This document shows positions 33,684 through 43,360 of a stretch of 64,000 nt of DNA, piece by piece. The position numbers and the translations under genes were made by a program. Location: NCBI GenBank assembly GCA_017442225.1, contig JAFSAR010000001.1, positions 16,738 through 80,737 of the forward strand, read 5' to 3'. Every line of letters begins with the position of its first letter. The first letter of the stretch is position 1. The stretch is from Clostridia bacterium (GTDB lineage Bacteria; Bacillota; Clostridia; Oscillospirales; Acutalibacteraceae). The notes beneath the pieces are model-generated. The model made no database searches, had not been told where the DNA came from, and saw only the letters and a list, made by a program, of their open reading frames with translations.

Positions 33684-36600
33684 TTATGCTCCCTGATTTT
33701 CAAGTAATTTCTTTTCAAGCTCGGCAACATTTAGCTCAAGCAGCTTTGTAACACCCTTTTCCTGCATTGTTACACCGTAAAGCATATCAGCGGCTTCCAT
33801 AGTACCGCGGCGGTGTGTTACGCAGATAAACTGTGTATTAAAGTCAGAGCGCTTCATATAGTCTGCAAAACGGTCAACGTTTATATCATCAAGCGCGGTG
33901 TCTACCTCATCGAGAAAGCAGAACGGAGGCGCGTTAACCTTCATAATTGCAAAGTAAATAGAAAGTGCTACAAGCGCCTTTTCACCGCCCGAAAGTCCGT
34001 TAAGGCTTGGCACGTTTTTACCGGGCAAACGAGCCTCGATATCAATACCGCTTTCAAGAACATTGTCGGGGTCAGTAAGTTTAAGTTCGGCACTACCGCC
34101 GCCAAAAAGTTCACGGAAAGTTTTTGTAAAGTTTTCATTTATTTTATTAAAACCAACAACAAACATTTCCTGCATCTGAGCGGTAAGCTGATTGATAAGC
34201 TTACGAAGCTCTGCGCGTGCTTTTTCGACGTCATCTACCTGAGCATTCATAAAGTCGTAACGTTCTTTGACCTCTTTGTATTCTTCAATAGCGGATACGT
34301 TAACGTTACCAAGTGAACGGATTTTTGACTTAGTTTCGGCAAGACGCTTCTTTGCCTCGGCTGGCTTGTCAATTTCTATGCCAATATTTTCCGCCTCACT
34401 CTTGGTCAGCTGATACTCGTCGTACAACTGACGTATAACGTCGTCATACTCTTTCATCATAACGTCTTTACGCTCGGTAAGACGCGCAAGCTCACCACCG
34501 ATTTTCTCACGCTCTAAGGTGCGTTCGCGCTCGCTTGAACGAAGCTCAACACCCGATTTTTCAACAGCATTTCGCTCGTTCATAAGATTTTCAATATCTT
34601 TATTATACTCGGCAATTTTTTGCTTAATATTATCAATCTCATCTATGTGAGTCGCGATATCGGTTTTAAGCTGTGAAATCTTAAAGTCTACCGCAGCAAT
34701 TTCAGCATCAATACCGCTTACACGCTCGGCGCGGTTTGATATAGAATTTTGTATATCATCTGCCGACGCGATAAGCGCTGTCATATCCTTTTGATTTTCA
34801 ATAATCTGCAGTTTAATATCGGTTATCTCGTTAGTTAGTGCCTCGCGATTTTGAGATAACGTATCTCTGCCGCCTGTCATTTGGTCAATCTCTGCCTGAA
34901 TTGATGATTTCTGCGCTTCAAGCTCTGCAATCTGTTTTGCGGCATAATTTGATTTATCGTTAAGCAGCTTGATCTTTTCATCACTGCCGTCACGCTCTTC
35001 TGTCAAAGAGGAAATAGTAGCATTTACGTTGTTTAACAAATCATCAATACGTTTAAGCTCTGCCAACGCGCGTATTTTATCCTCGTTCGCATTGGTCAAA
35101 TCAGCATTTACAGCGGTAATATCGGCATTAACCTCTGCCACAGCAGAAACCGCAGTGTCCAATTCTTTAAGAGTTGCCTTTTCTTTCTCGGACAATTTTT
35201 CTATTTCAGACTCAAGGCGTTTGATATCTGCCGCGCGGCTGAGCATACCTGCCTGTTTTACAAGTGAGCCACCCGTAAACGAACCGCCAGGATTTATAAC
35301 CTGACCGTCAAGAGATACGACCTTTACCCTGTAATTATATTTTTTAGCAAGGGTTGTAGCAGAATCAATATCCTCTGTAACAACGGTACCTGCAAGCAGA
35401 TATTTAATTATAGTTTCGTACTTTTTATCTACAGTTACAAGGTCAGATGCAATTCCAACAAAACCGTATATATCGTCAAAACCGTTTTCTTTAAACTCTC
35501 GGGCACTTATTGATGATATCGGCAAAAACGTAGCTCTACCCGCATTATTGGTTTTCAGATAATTGATAGCGCGTTTGGCATCTGCTTCGGTGTCAACAAC
35601 AACGTTCTGAATTGCATTGCCAAGAGCTGTTTCAATAGCAACCGAGTATTTTTTATCAACAGAAATAAGTTTTGAAAGTGGACCGTGCACACCGCGTAAA
35701 ATACCTTTTTCAGACTCGGAAACCACTTCTTTAACCGCGTGAGAAAAGCCCTCCATACTGTTTTCAAGTTCGGTAAGAATTTGCACTCTGCGACGTTTCG
35801 CTTCAATATCAAGATGCAGCTCATTGCTCTTGTCAGTAAGTTCTTTCATCTCGGTATTGCGGTTTTCAAGCCTTAGTTCATATCCTTTAATTGAATTTTG
35901 TAAAGAAATAATTGTATCCTCGGTTTTATCTAAAAGTTCCTTAGTTTCATCAAAATCGTTTGTCAGAGTTTCTTTTTCACACTCGTTTTGGCTTAGTAAA
36001 TCTTCGATAATACCTCTGCGTGAATTTATTTCATCGATTGAGGTATTGGAGGTTGTCATTTCAACACGTAAATCCGAGGTCTTAACCGACAACAAATTAA
36101 GAGTCTTAATCTGTTCCTCAATTTTTCGTGAAATGCTTTCACTGTCGCTTAAAAGATTATTAAGATTGTTTTCGAGTTCGGATAATTTAACGTTCAATTC
36201 TTTTATTATTTCTTGCTTTTGGGCAGCCGCAGCGCGCTTGCTTTCAATCTCAAGCTTTGCGGTAGTATCTGATTCCTCTAAAGCAATTTTTTCAGCGCCG
36301 AGACGCTCAATCGTTTCATTATTATGTAAAATATCGTTATTTAAAACCGAAATTTCGCCCTCGAATTTTACCGTTTCTTCGTTAGAAGACGATATCCTTT
36401 GACGGATGTTTTCTATCTGTGACGTAATAAAGGTAAATTGTGCGGTGTTTTGCTCTGATTGTGTGTCAAAATCAGCAAGTGCTTCCTCAATCTCTTTGTA
36501 CTGCATTTGCGCTGTTACGATTTTGCTTTCTTGCGCACGCAAAGCATCTTTTGAATTATTAAGAGTATAAAGCCAAAGACCGATTTCGAGTTGTTTTTTA

Positions 36601-37262
36601 TCCTCGGCAAGCGCTAAAAACTTTTCCGCCTTCTTGCTTTGCTCTTCCAAAGGTCCGACACGTGATTCAAGTTCGTCCAGGATATCTTTAAGGCGCAACA
36701 AATTATCCTCGGCAGCGGTAAGCTTACGCTCTGCCTCGGTCTTACGATATCTGTATTTAGAAATACCCGACGCCTCTTCAAAAATATCACGTCGTTCGTC
36801 AGATTTTGTGCTAATAATATTATCAATCTTACCCTGACCAACCATCGAATAACCGTCGCGGCCAAGACCCGTATCCATAAAGAGTTCATGAACGTCTTTA
36901 AGACGAACGGACACGTTGTTTATAAGATACTCGCTTTCGTGAGAACGGTAAAAGCGGCGGGTTATTGATACAAAATCGTTATCAAAATTAAGTGTTCTAT
37001 CGGCGTTGTCTATGTTGAGCGTTACCTCGCAAAAGCCGTGAGCACGGCGCGTATCGGTACCACCAAAGATAACGTCCTCCATTGATTGACCGCGAAGACT
37101 TTTGGTAGATTGCTCACCCAAAACCCAACGAACAGCGTCGGAAATATTACTTTTACCGCTACCGTTAGGGCCAACGACCGCAGTAATACCACGACCAAAT
37201 TTCAGTACGGTTTTGTCGGCAAAAGACTTAAATCCCTGTATTTGTATTGAACTTAAAAGCAT
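33684..37262 (-). CDS. smc: Chromosome segregation protein SMC
   Basis: ATP-driven loop-extruding condensin subunit. Its 1192 residues have an N-terminal head with Walker A GPNGSGKSN and QGKIDNI, two long coiled-coil arms (about 170-500 and 680-1010) flanking a hinge (about 515-660, GPLSKLISV ... GGSFTGGSL), and a C-terminal head with ABC signature LSGGEKALVALS, Walker B FCFLDEVDTALDD. Full length and intact. It lies between the radical SAM gene and ftsY; ScpA and ScpB are elsewhere. Confidence 0.98.
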   Translation of the reverse strand: MLLSSIQIQGFKSFADKTVLKFGRGITAVVGPNGSGKSNISDAVRWVLGEQSTKSLRGQSMEDVIFGGTDTRRAHGFCEVTLNIDNADRTLNFDNDFVSITRRFYRSHESEYLINNVSVRLKDVHELFMDTGLGRDGYSMVGQGKIDNIISTKSDERRDIFEEASGISKYRYRKTEAERKLTAAEDNLLRLKDILDELESRVGPLEEQSKKAEKFLALAEDKKQLEIGLWLYTLNNSKDALRAQESKIVTAQMQYKEIEEALADFDTQSEQNTAQFTFITSQIENIRQRISSSNEETVKFEGEISVLNNDILHNNETIERLGAEKIALEESDTTAKLEIESKRAAAAQKQEIIKELNVKLSELENNLNNLLSDSESISRKIEEQIKTLNLLSVKTSDLRVEMTTSNTSIDEINSRRGIIEDLLSQNECEKETLTNDFDETKELLDKTEDTIISLQNSIKGYELRLENRNTEMKELTDKSNELHLDIEAKRRRVQILTELENSMEGFSHAVKEVVSESEKGILRGVHGPLSKLISVDKKYSVAIETALGNAIQNVVVDTEADAKRAINYLKTNNAGRATFLPISSISAREFKENGFDDIYGFVGIASDLVTVDKKYETIIKYLLAGTVVTEDIDSATTLAKKYNYRVKVVSLDGQVINPGGSFTGGSLVKQAGMLSRAADIKRLESEIEKLSEKEKATLKELDTAVSAVAEVNADITAVNADLTNANEDKIRALAELKRIDDLLNNVNATISSLTEERDGSDEKIKLLNDKSNYAAKQIAELEAQKSSIQAEIDQMTGGRDTLSQNREALTNEITDIKLQIIENQKDMTALIASADDIQNSISNRAERVSGIDAEIAAVDFKISQLKTDIATHIDEIDNIKQKIAEYNKDIENLMNERNAVEKSGVELRSSERERTLEREKIGGELARLTERKDVMMKEYDDVIRQLYDEYQLTKSEAENIGIEIDKPAEAKKRLAETKSKIRSLGNVNVSAIEEYKEVKERYDFMNAQVDDVEKARAELRKLINQLTAQMQEMFVVGFNKINENFTKTFRELFGGGSAELKLTDPDNVLESGIDIEARLPGKNVPSLNGLSGGEKALVALSIYFAIMKVNAPPFCFLDEVDTALDDINVDRFADYMKRSDFNTQFICVTHRRGTMEAADMLYGVTMQEKGVTKLLELNVAELEKKLLENQGA

Positions 37263-37264
37263 TT

Positions 37265-38257
37265 TTATCTCCTTTCGACCCTGATGTCATAATCGCCGAG
37301 TGAAACATCGGATTTTACAACACAATCAAAGCCGAGATTTTTTAACGTGTTTATATTTTCCTTACGTTGTCCAATCATTTTTGAAACAGATGACGGATTA
37401 ACGTATAAAGTGTAACTTCCCTTTTCGGTAATTAAATTTTCTGCGTTTTTTAAAAATATTTTTGAATAGCAGATTTCGCTGAAAGCGGGATGCCACGGAC
37501 CTGCTATATAGCTGTCTTCTTCAATGGAATGAAGTCCCAGACGGATAACCTTAATGTTCGCTTTACCAAACATTGAAAGCAGTTCTGAGCACAAATCGGC
37601 GGATTCTTCAAGTGTTTGCGGTTTATATTTATTATCGCTGTAAAGCGCCGCCAAATCGGTATTTTTTAAAACAATTGTTGGATAAATTCTTACGGTATCG
37701 GGATTCAACTCAATAATTTTTTTCGCGGTATATATCGCAAATTCATCAGAGTCGTTATAAAGCCCCGTCATCATTTGAAGTCCCAAACTAAATCCATACT
37801 GTTTTATAAGCTTTGATGCATTGATAACATCCTGCGCGGTGTGACCGCGATTATTACTTTGAAGCACTTTGTCATTAAGACTTTGCGCGCCAAGCTCGAT
37901 TGCCGTTACACCGTACTGCTTTAAAAGTATTAAAATTTCATCATCAATAGCATCGGGACGTGTTGAAATACGAATACCCGATACAACGCCGTTTTTTACA
38001 AATTCATAAGCCGTTTTTAAAAGTTCAAGCATATAATTGCGGTTAATTGCCGTAAAACTACCGCCAAAAAAGGCAATTTCGGTGCTTGCTGGCTTATAGT
38101 TTTTAGATTTTACCGCGATATTAACTGCATCTACAACGTCATTTGTTGTCGGTGCCTTATGCACACCCGTTATATAACGCTGATTGCAAAAACTGCACAT
38201 ATTAGGACACCCGATATGCGGCACAAATATAGAAATATTCGAGTGTGCAATGCTCAT
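37265..38257 (-). CDS. Radical SAM protein, Elp3-like (conserved rnc-smc neighbour)
   Basis: A 330-residue radical S-adenosylmethionine enzyme. The [4Fe-4S] motif is C-x3-C-x2-C in CPNMCSFC (about 18-25), with the following GGSFTAINR and GLQMMTGLYN blocks as in Elp3/COG1243-type proteins, but no acetyltransferase domain. The target is not known; tRNA modification is a fair guess from the family. It overlaps the rnc stop by 4 bp (ATGA) and leads directly into smc, a recurrent Clostridial arrangement. Confidence 0.9.
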   Translation of the reverse strand: MSIAHSNISIFVPHIGCPNMCSFCNQRYITGVHKAPTTNDVVDAVNIAVKSKNYKPASTEIAFFGGSFTAINRNYMLELLKTAYEFVKNGVVSGIRISTRPDAIDDEILILLKQYGVTAIELGAQSLNDKVLQSNNRGHTAQDVINASKLIKQYGFSLGLQMMTGLYNDSDEFAIYTAKKIIELNPDTVRIYPTIVLKNTDLAALYSDNKYKPQTLEESADLCSELLSMFGKANIKVIRLGLHSIEEDSYIAGPWHPAFSEICYSKIFLKNAENLITEKGSYTLYVNPSSVSKMIGQRKENINTLKNLGFDCVVKSDVSLGDYDIRVERR

Positions 38258-38937
38258 ACCGACTCACCCATAAGTTTAAGAGCCTGACGCGCCGCCATTT
38301 GTTCTGCCTGTTTTTTGCTTTTACCGCTACCTTGTCCGATAACATTAGAGTTAAGTTTTACCGCAACGGTAAAATGCTTATCGTGGTCGGGACCAAATTC
38401 ATCAACCAGAATATACGTAACGCTCTCTTCGGGATTGCGCTGTATAATTTCTTGAAGAGTGGTTTTATAATCCTTGAAAGTATCGTCATTGCCGTGATGC
38501 TTAAGGTCACGCAAAACCGTATTCATTATATGCGTTTTTGCAGCATCCATACCACCGTCAAGATATATTGCGGCAAGCACCGCTTCAAATGCGTCAGCAA
38601 GTATGGAATCACGTTCTCTGCCGCCGTTTTTATCCTCACCGCGACCAAGCAACAGATATTCGCCTATTCCCAATTCACGCGACAGCGCGCACAAAGACTT
38701 TTCGCAAACAAGAGAAGCACGCAGACGTGTAAGCTCACCCTCGGGCATATTGGGATATTTATGGTAAATGTGGTCTGCAACAATAATTGACAAGACCGAA
38801 TCTCCCAAAAATTCAAGCCGCTCGTTAGAGTGTGTATTACCACGCACTTCGTTTGCATACGAGGAATGAACAAGCGCGTTTTTTAAAAGCTCTATATTAT
38901 TAAATTTGTAGTTTAATTTTGTCTCAAGCGACTCCAT
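38254..38937 (-). CDS. rnc: Ribonuclease III
   Basis: Cuts double-stranded RNA in rRNA processing and mRNA decay. The signature NERLEFLGDSVL holds the catalytic Glu and Asp, the second acidic cluster is in DAFEAVLAAIYLDGG, and the C-terminal double-stranded-RNA-binding domain ends GKSKKQAEQMAARQAL. At 227 residues it is normal in length. It is downstream of plsX by 5 bp, as in B. subtilis, though acpP is not between them here. Confidence 0.97.
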   Translation of the reverse strand: MESLETKLNYKFNNIELLKNALVHSSYANEVRGNTHSNERLEFLGDSVLSIIVADHIYHKYPNMPEGELTRLRASLVCEKSLCALSRELGIGEYLLLGRGEDKNGGRERDSILADAFEAVLAAIYLDGGMDAAKTHIMNTVLRDLKHHGNDDTFKDYKTTLQEIIQRNPEESVTYILVDEFGPDHDKHFTVAVKLNSNVIGQGSGKSKKQAEQMAARQALKLMGESV

Positions 38938-38942
38938 TTAAA

Positions 38943-39938
38943 TTACTCCGATTTAATTATATTTTCACTGATAGTGTTAATAACGTTCTTCTCTGTAAAA
39001 ATAATTGCCTGACGGATGGCGTTTTTGATTGCCTTAGCATCTGAACTGCCGTGCGCTTTAATAACAGGCTTGCCGACGCCCAAAAGGGGCGCGCCGCCAA
39101 CCTCAGAGCTGTCCATCATTGATTTAAGCGCATATAAATCTTTTTTAAGAACCAATGCTGCAAGTTTGTTTTTAAGATTCTTGTAAAGTGATTTTTTAAC
39201 CATTTTAAAGAACGTTACAGCAGTGCCTTCAATAAGTTTAAGTGCGATATTGCCGGTATATCCGTCGGCGATTACCGCATCGCACACGCCTTTAGGCATT
39301 TCACGCGATTCAATATTACCCACAAAGTTGATTGGAGCTTGTTTTAGCAGTTTATATGCTTCGACACGAAGTTCGTCACCCTTTGTATCCTCAACACCGA
39401 TATTAAGCAAGCCAATTTTAGGATTTTCAATACCCTCAACCTTTTCGAGATAAACGCTTGCCATAATGCCGAATTGCGCGAGCATTTCGGGTCTGCACTC
39501 TGCATTTGCGCCCATATCCATAAGCATATAATGACCGTCAGGCGATGGTATAAGTCCACCGAGAGCGGGACGCTTAATACCCTTAATACGCTTAACGATA
39601 AGTGTACCTCCCACAACGATAGCTCCCGTAGAGCCTGCTGATACAAAGGCGTCAGCGCGTGACTCACATAGTTCTTTAAAAGCCAGAGCCATTGATGAAT
39701 TCGAATGCGCTTTTAAAATAGTTGTAGGATCATCATGCATAGAGATTACGTCATCGGTATCAACGATTACAAGTTCACCAAAAAATTCAAGATTATTATC
39801 ATTGATTATTTTTTTAATAGTGTCCTTATTACCTGTAAGGGTAATCTCGGTTTTAAATTCCGTAGATGCCTGCGAGGCACCTTTAACAATTTCAAACGGA
39901 GCATTATCTCCGCCAAAAGCATCGACAACTATTCTCAT
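38943..39938 (-). CDS. plsX: Phosphate acyltransferase PlsX
   Basis: Makes acyl-phosphate from acyl-ACP, the first step of phosphatidic-acid synthesis with PlsY. The 331 residues show the N-terminal RIVVDAFGGDNAP, the FVSAGSTGA block, DMGANAECRPEML and the C-terminal GAPLLGVGKPVIKAHGSSD. The start is ATG at 39938 after TGAGGTGTG. fapR and fabD, common neighbours elsewhere, are missing. Confidence 0.96.
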   Translation of the reverse strand: MRIVVDAFGGDNAPFEIVKGASQASTEFKTEITLTGNKDTIKKIINDNNLEFFGELVIVDTDDVISMHDDPTTILKAHSNSSMALAFKELCESRADAFVSAGSTGAIVVGGTLIVKRIKGIKRPALGGLIPSPDGHYMLMDMGANAECRPEMLAQFGIMASVYLEKVEGIENPKIGLLNIGVEDTKGDELRVEAYKLLKQAPINFVGNIESREMPKGVCDAVIADGYTGNIALKLIEGTAVTFFKMVKKSLYKNLKNKLAALVLKKDLYALKSMMDSSEVGGAPLLGVGKPVIKAHGSSDAKAIKNAIRQAIIFTEKNVINTISENIIKSE

Positions 39939-39942
39939 ATTT

Positions 39943-41253
39943 TCACACCTCAATAGTTTTAAAATATTCTAACGATCTGTTTGCAAGCGCCGCATATCTA
40001 TCACGCTTGTCCCTTATGTGAGTTTCAAGCGGCGGTAAAATGCCAAAATTTGCGCCCATTGGCTGAAAATTTTGTATCGTTTCGTCGGTTATGTAATCAA
40101 GTAACGCGCCTATCATTGTGGTCTTGGGTAAAATTAAAGGCTGTTTATCAAGCAATTTATTAACTGCATTGATACCAGCAACAATACCCGATGCCGCCGA
40201 TTCCATATAACCCTCAACACCCGAAAGTTGACCTGCAAAAAACACGTTATCTGCGCGTTTTAGCGAAAGGTTACGGTTCAATATTTTGGGAGAATTTATA
40301 AAAGAATTTCGGTGCATTACGCCGTAACGCATAAATTCGGCATTTTTTAGTGCGGGAATCATAGAAAACACTCTTTTTTGCTCGCCGAATTTAAGATTGG
40401 TTTGAAAACCTACAAGGTTATAAAGCGTACCGTCGCGGTTTTCTTTTCGAAGTTGTACGACCGCCCAAGGTCTGTGACCTGTTCGCGGGTCACGTAGTCC
40501 TACAGGTTTCAGCGGGCCAAAACGGATAGAATCTGCGCCGCGACGTGCTAAAACCTCAATAGGCATACAGCCTTCATATACCTTTAATTGCTTGTCAAAT
40601 TCATGTAGTGGCGCACCCTGAGCCGATATAAGCGCCTCGTGAAAAGTCTCGTACTCTTCCTTGTTCATAGGGCAATTTATATAATCGCCCTCGCCACTCT
40701 CATCACGATCATAACGCGACGCAACAAACGCAGATGAAAAATCAATGCTATCTGCTGTAACAATAGGCGCCGCGGCGTCGTAAAAGCTAAGATTGCCTTC
40801 GCCTGTAAATTCCTCAATCTCTAGCGCTAACGCGCCATCAGTCAAAGGACCTGTTGCCACAATACAAACGCTGTCTACGGGCAGTTTGTTAACTACACGA
40901 TTTATAACGTTTATATTCTTGCAACCTCTAATTTTTTGAGTGATATGCTCAGAAAAAGCATTGCGATCAACTGCCAGAGCGCCACCTGCGGGAACCTGTG
41001 ACAAATCTGCGGCTTCAAGGCAAAGTGATCCGAGATTTCGCATTTCTTGCTTTAAAAGTCCTGCGGCAGAATCAACACGGTTTGCCTTTAATGAATTAGA
41101 GCAAACAAGCTCGGCAAAATTATCGGTTTTGTGCGCAGGCGTTTTCTTAGTAGGCTTCATTTCAATTAAATCAACCTGAACCCCAAGTCGCGCGGCAGTA
41201 TATGCCGCCTCACAACCTGCAAGTCCCGCGCCTATCACGGTAATTTTATTCAT
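39943..41253 (-). CDS. trmFO: Methylenetetrahydrofolate-tRNA-(uracil-5-)-methyltransferase TrmFO
   Basis: FAD- and folate-dependent enzyme that makes ribothymidine at U54 of tRNA in most Firmicutes. The FAD motif GAGLAGCEAAYTAARLG opens the protein, followed by PAHKTDNFAELVCSNSLKA, the catalytic-Cys region INCPMNKEEYE and the late FAGQLSGVEGYMESAASG. The 436 residues are normal. Starts one base past the topA stop, a classic topA-trmFO arrangement. Confidence 0.97.
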   Translation of the reverse strand: MNKITVIGAGLAGCEAAYTAARLGVQVDLIEMKPTKKTPAHKTDNFAELVCSNSLKANRVDSAAGLLKQEMRNLGSLCLEAADLSQVPAGGALAVDRNAFSEHITQKIRGCKNINVINRVVNKLPVDSVCIVATGPLTDGALALEIEEFTGEGNLSFYDAAAPIVTADSIDFSSAFVASRYDRDESGEGDYINCPMNKEEYETFHEALISAQGAPLHEFDKQLKVYEGCMPIEVLARRGADSIRFGPLKPVGLRDPRTGHRPWAVVQLRKENRDGTLYNLVGFQTNLKFGEQKRVFSMIPALKNAEFMRYGVMHRNSFINSPKILNRNLSLKRADNVFFAGQLSGVEGYMESAASGIVAGINAVNKLLDKQPLILPKTTMIGALLDYITDETIQNFQPMGANFGILPPLETHIRDKRDRYAALANRSLEYFKTIEV

Positions 41254-41254
41254 A

Positions 41255-43348
41255 TTACTTTTCCTTTTTGCTCTTTGTAGCGGTTTTCCTTGAAGGACAT
41301 TCAGAATTCATACAATATTTACGATTTCTAAGTCCTAAAATTATATATCCGCCGCATTCGCTACAAATTTCTCCTGTAGGTACACCCGGAGAAGCAAAAT
41401 CACACTTTGGATAAGCGGAGCATCCGTAAAATTTCTTGCCTTTTTTTGATACCTTTTTAAGCAGTTTTGCACCGCATTTGGGACAGGGCTGTTTAACCTC
41501 ATCCTCGGGCATAGGTTTAGTGTTTTTGCACTCGGGATATCCAGGGCAAGCTAAAAACTTGCCAAAACGACCACTTTTTTCAACCATTTTTCTACCGCAT
41601 TTTTCACAAACGATATCCGTTTCAACTGCGGGTACTTTAACACGCTTACCGTCAAGTGACTGCTCGGCTTTTTTCAGATGTGAATCAAAGTCGTCGTAAA
41701 AATCGGCAATTGTATCAATCCATTCAAGTTCGCCCGCGCCGATTTTATCAAGCTTTTTCTCAAGACCTGCAGTAAATTTTGCCTCAAATATACGGTCAAA
41801 ATATTCATTAAGCAAATCACATACGGCAAAACCTAATTGCGTAGGCTTAAAAGTTTTCTTTTCCTTTTCGACGTAACTTCTGTTAGAAATTACAGCAAGA
41901 ATAGACGCAAATGTAGATGGTCTGCCAATGCCGTTTTCCTCGAGCGTCTTGGTGAGAGTGGGCTCGGTATATCGCGGTGGAGGTTGTGTGAAATGCTGAT
42001 TAGGAGTAAGCGCCTTAAGTTTTAAAACATCGCCCACCTTCATTTGAGGCAATTCAGCACCATCGGTAGAATTATCGTCTCTTCCCTCTTCATAAAGCTC
42101 GGTAAAGCCTTTAAAATCAACCGAATATCCGCTTGCTTTGAACATATAATTATTGGCAATTATATCTACGGCAACGGTTTTTTGAATACAAGCCGCCATA
42201 AGAGAAGCGATAAAACGCTCCCAGATAAGCTTATAAAGATTATATTGCTCGGTGGTAAGCGCGCCCTTAATCGCGTCAGGTGTCAGGAAAATATCGGTAG
42301 GACGAATTGCCTCATGCGCGTCTTGCGCGCCGCTTTTTGATTTGAAATAACGCGGTTTAGAGGGCAAATATTTTTTACCGTACTTTTCGTCTATATATTT
42401 CGTAGCCGCAGCGCGCGCTTCCTCTGAAATACGCAGTGAATCGGTACGCATATAGGTTATAAGACCAGTCGCGCCGTGACCTGGAATATCAATACCTTCG
42501 TAAAGCTGTTGCGCTATACGCATAGTACGCTGACCCGTATAATTCAGTTTCCTTGATGCTTCCTGCTGTAGGGTGGATGTAATAAACGGAGGAGCGGGCT
42601 GTCGTGTTCTGGTGCCGCGCTTAATATCGCTTACCGTGTACACAGCGCCGTCAAGTTCGTTTACAATTTTTTCTGCCGCCTCGGCAGTGGGAATTATATC
42701 AAGCTTATTACCGTCAGCAGTACCGTAAAGTTTGGCGTCAAAGCTTTTTCTTTCGGCCTTTAGCTTTGCGTCAACTGTCCAGTATTCTTCGCTTACAAAG
42801 GCTTCGATTTCACGTTCGCGTTCAACTATAAGGCGAAGCACCGCCGTCTGAACTCGACCTGCAGAAAGACCGCCTTTTACCTTGCGCCACAAAAAAGGAC
42901 TGAGTTTATAACCCACTATTCTGTCAAGAACACGTCGCGCCTGTTGCGCATTAACGAGGTCAAGATTGATTTTGTGAGGATTGCTAATACCCGCGCTTAC
43001 ACCCGTTTTGGTAATTTCGTTAAAAGATATACGGTTTTCCTCATTTAAATCAAGACCCAATATATGCGCGAGATGCCATGATATCGCCTCACCTTCGCGG
43101 TCGGGGTCGGTTGCAAGAAGAACCTGCTCGCTGTTTGCGGCTGCCTCTTTTAATTGCTTTATAACGTCTTTTTTATCAGGCATATTGATATATTGCGGTT
43201 TGAAATTATTATCTATATCAACACCAAGCTTTGATTTTGGCAAATCACGCACGTGACCTACCGAGGCCATAACGTTATAGCCTGAGCCAAGATATTTTTT
43301 TACGCTCTTGATTTTACTTGGAGACTCAACAATAACAAGTTTTGACAT
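41255..43348 (-). CDS. topA: DNA topoisomerase I
   Basis: Type IA enzyme that relaxes negative supercoils. The Toprim domain begins LVIVESPSKIKSVKKYLG, with DPDREGEAISWH; the active-site Tyr is in GLITYMRTDSLRIS. Three C-terminal zinc-finger units follow (CEKCGRKMVEKSGRFGKFLAC, CPKCGAKLLKKVSKKGKKFYG and CSECGGYIILG) in 697 residues. It lies between dprA and trmFO. Confidence 0.97.
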   Translation of the reverse strand: MSKLVIVESPSKIKSVKKYLGSGYNVMASVGHVRDLPKSKLGVDIDNNFKPQYINMPDKKDVIKQLKEAAANSEQVLLATDPDREGEAISWHLAHILGLDLNEENRISFNEITKTGVSAGISNPHKINLDLVNAQQARRVLDRIVGYKLSPFLWRKVKGGLSAGRVQTAVLRLIVEREREIEAFVSEEYWTVDAKLKAERKSFDAKLYGTADGNKLDIIPTAEAAEKIVNELDGAVYTVSDIKRGTRTRQPAPPFITSTLQQEASRKLNYTGQRTMRIAQQLYEGIDIPGHGATGLITYMRTDSLRISEEARAAATKYIDEKYGKKYLPSKPRYFKSKSGAQDAHEAIRPTDIFLTPDAIKGALTTEQYNLYKLIWERFIASLMAACIQKTVAVDIIANNYMFKASGYSVDFKGFTELYEEGRDDNSTDGAELPQMKVGDVLKLKALTPNQHFTQPPPRYTEPTLTKTLEENGIGRPSTFASILAVISNRSYVEKEKKTFKPTQLGFAVCDLLNEYFDRIFEAKFTAGLEKKLDKIGAGELEWIDTIADFYDDFDSHLKKAEQSLDGKRVKVPAVETDIVCEKCGRKMVEKSGRFGKFLACPGYPECKNTKPMPEDEVKQPCPKCGAKLLKKVSKKGKKFYGCSAYPKCDFASPGVPTGEICSECGGYIILGLRNRKYCMNSECPSRKTATKSKKEK

Positions 43349-43360
43349 CTATATACTCCT

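Noticed and set aside
33813..36837. Several long antisense open frames inside ftsY and smc
   Set aside because: They are shadows of highly expressed coding sequence: no ribosome sites, low-complexity Ser/Leu/Phe content, no domains.
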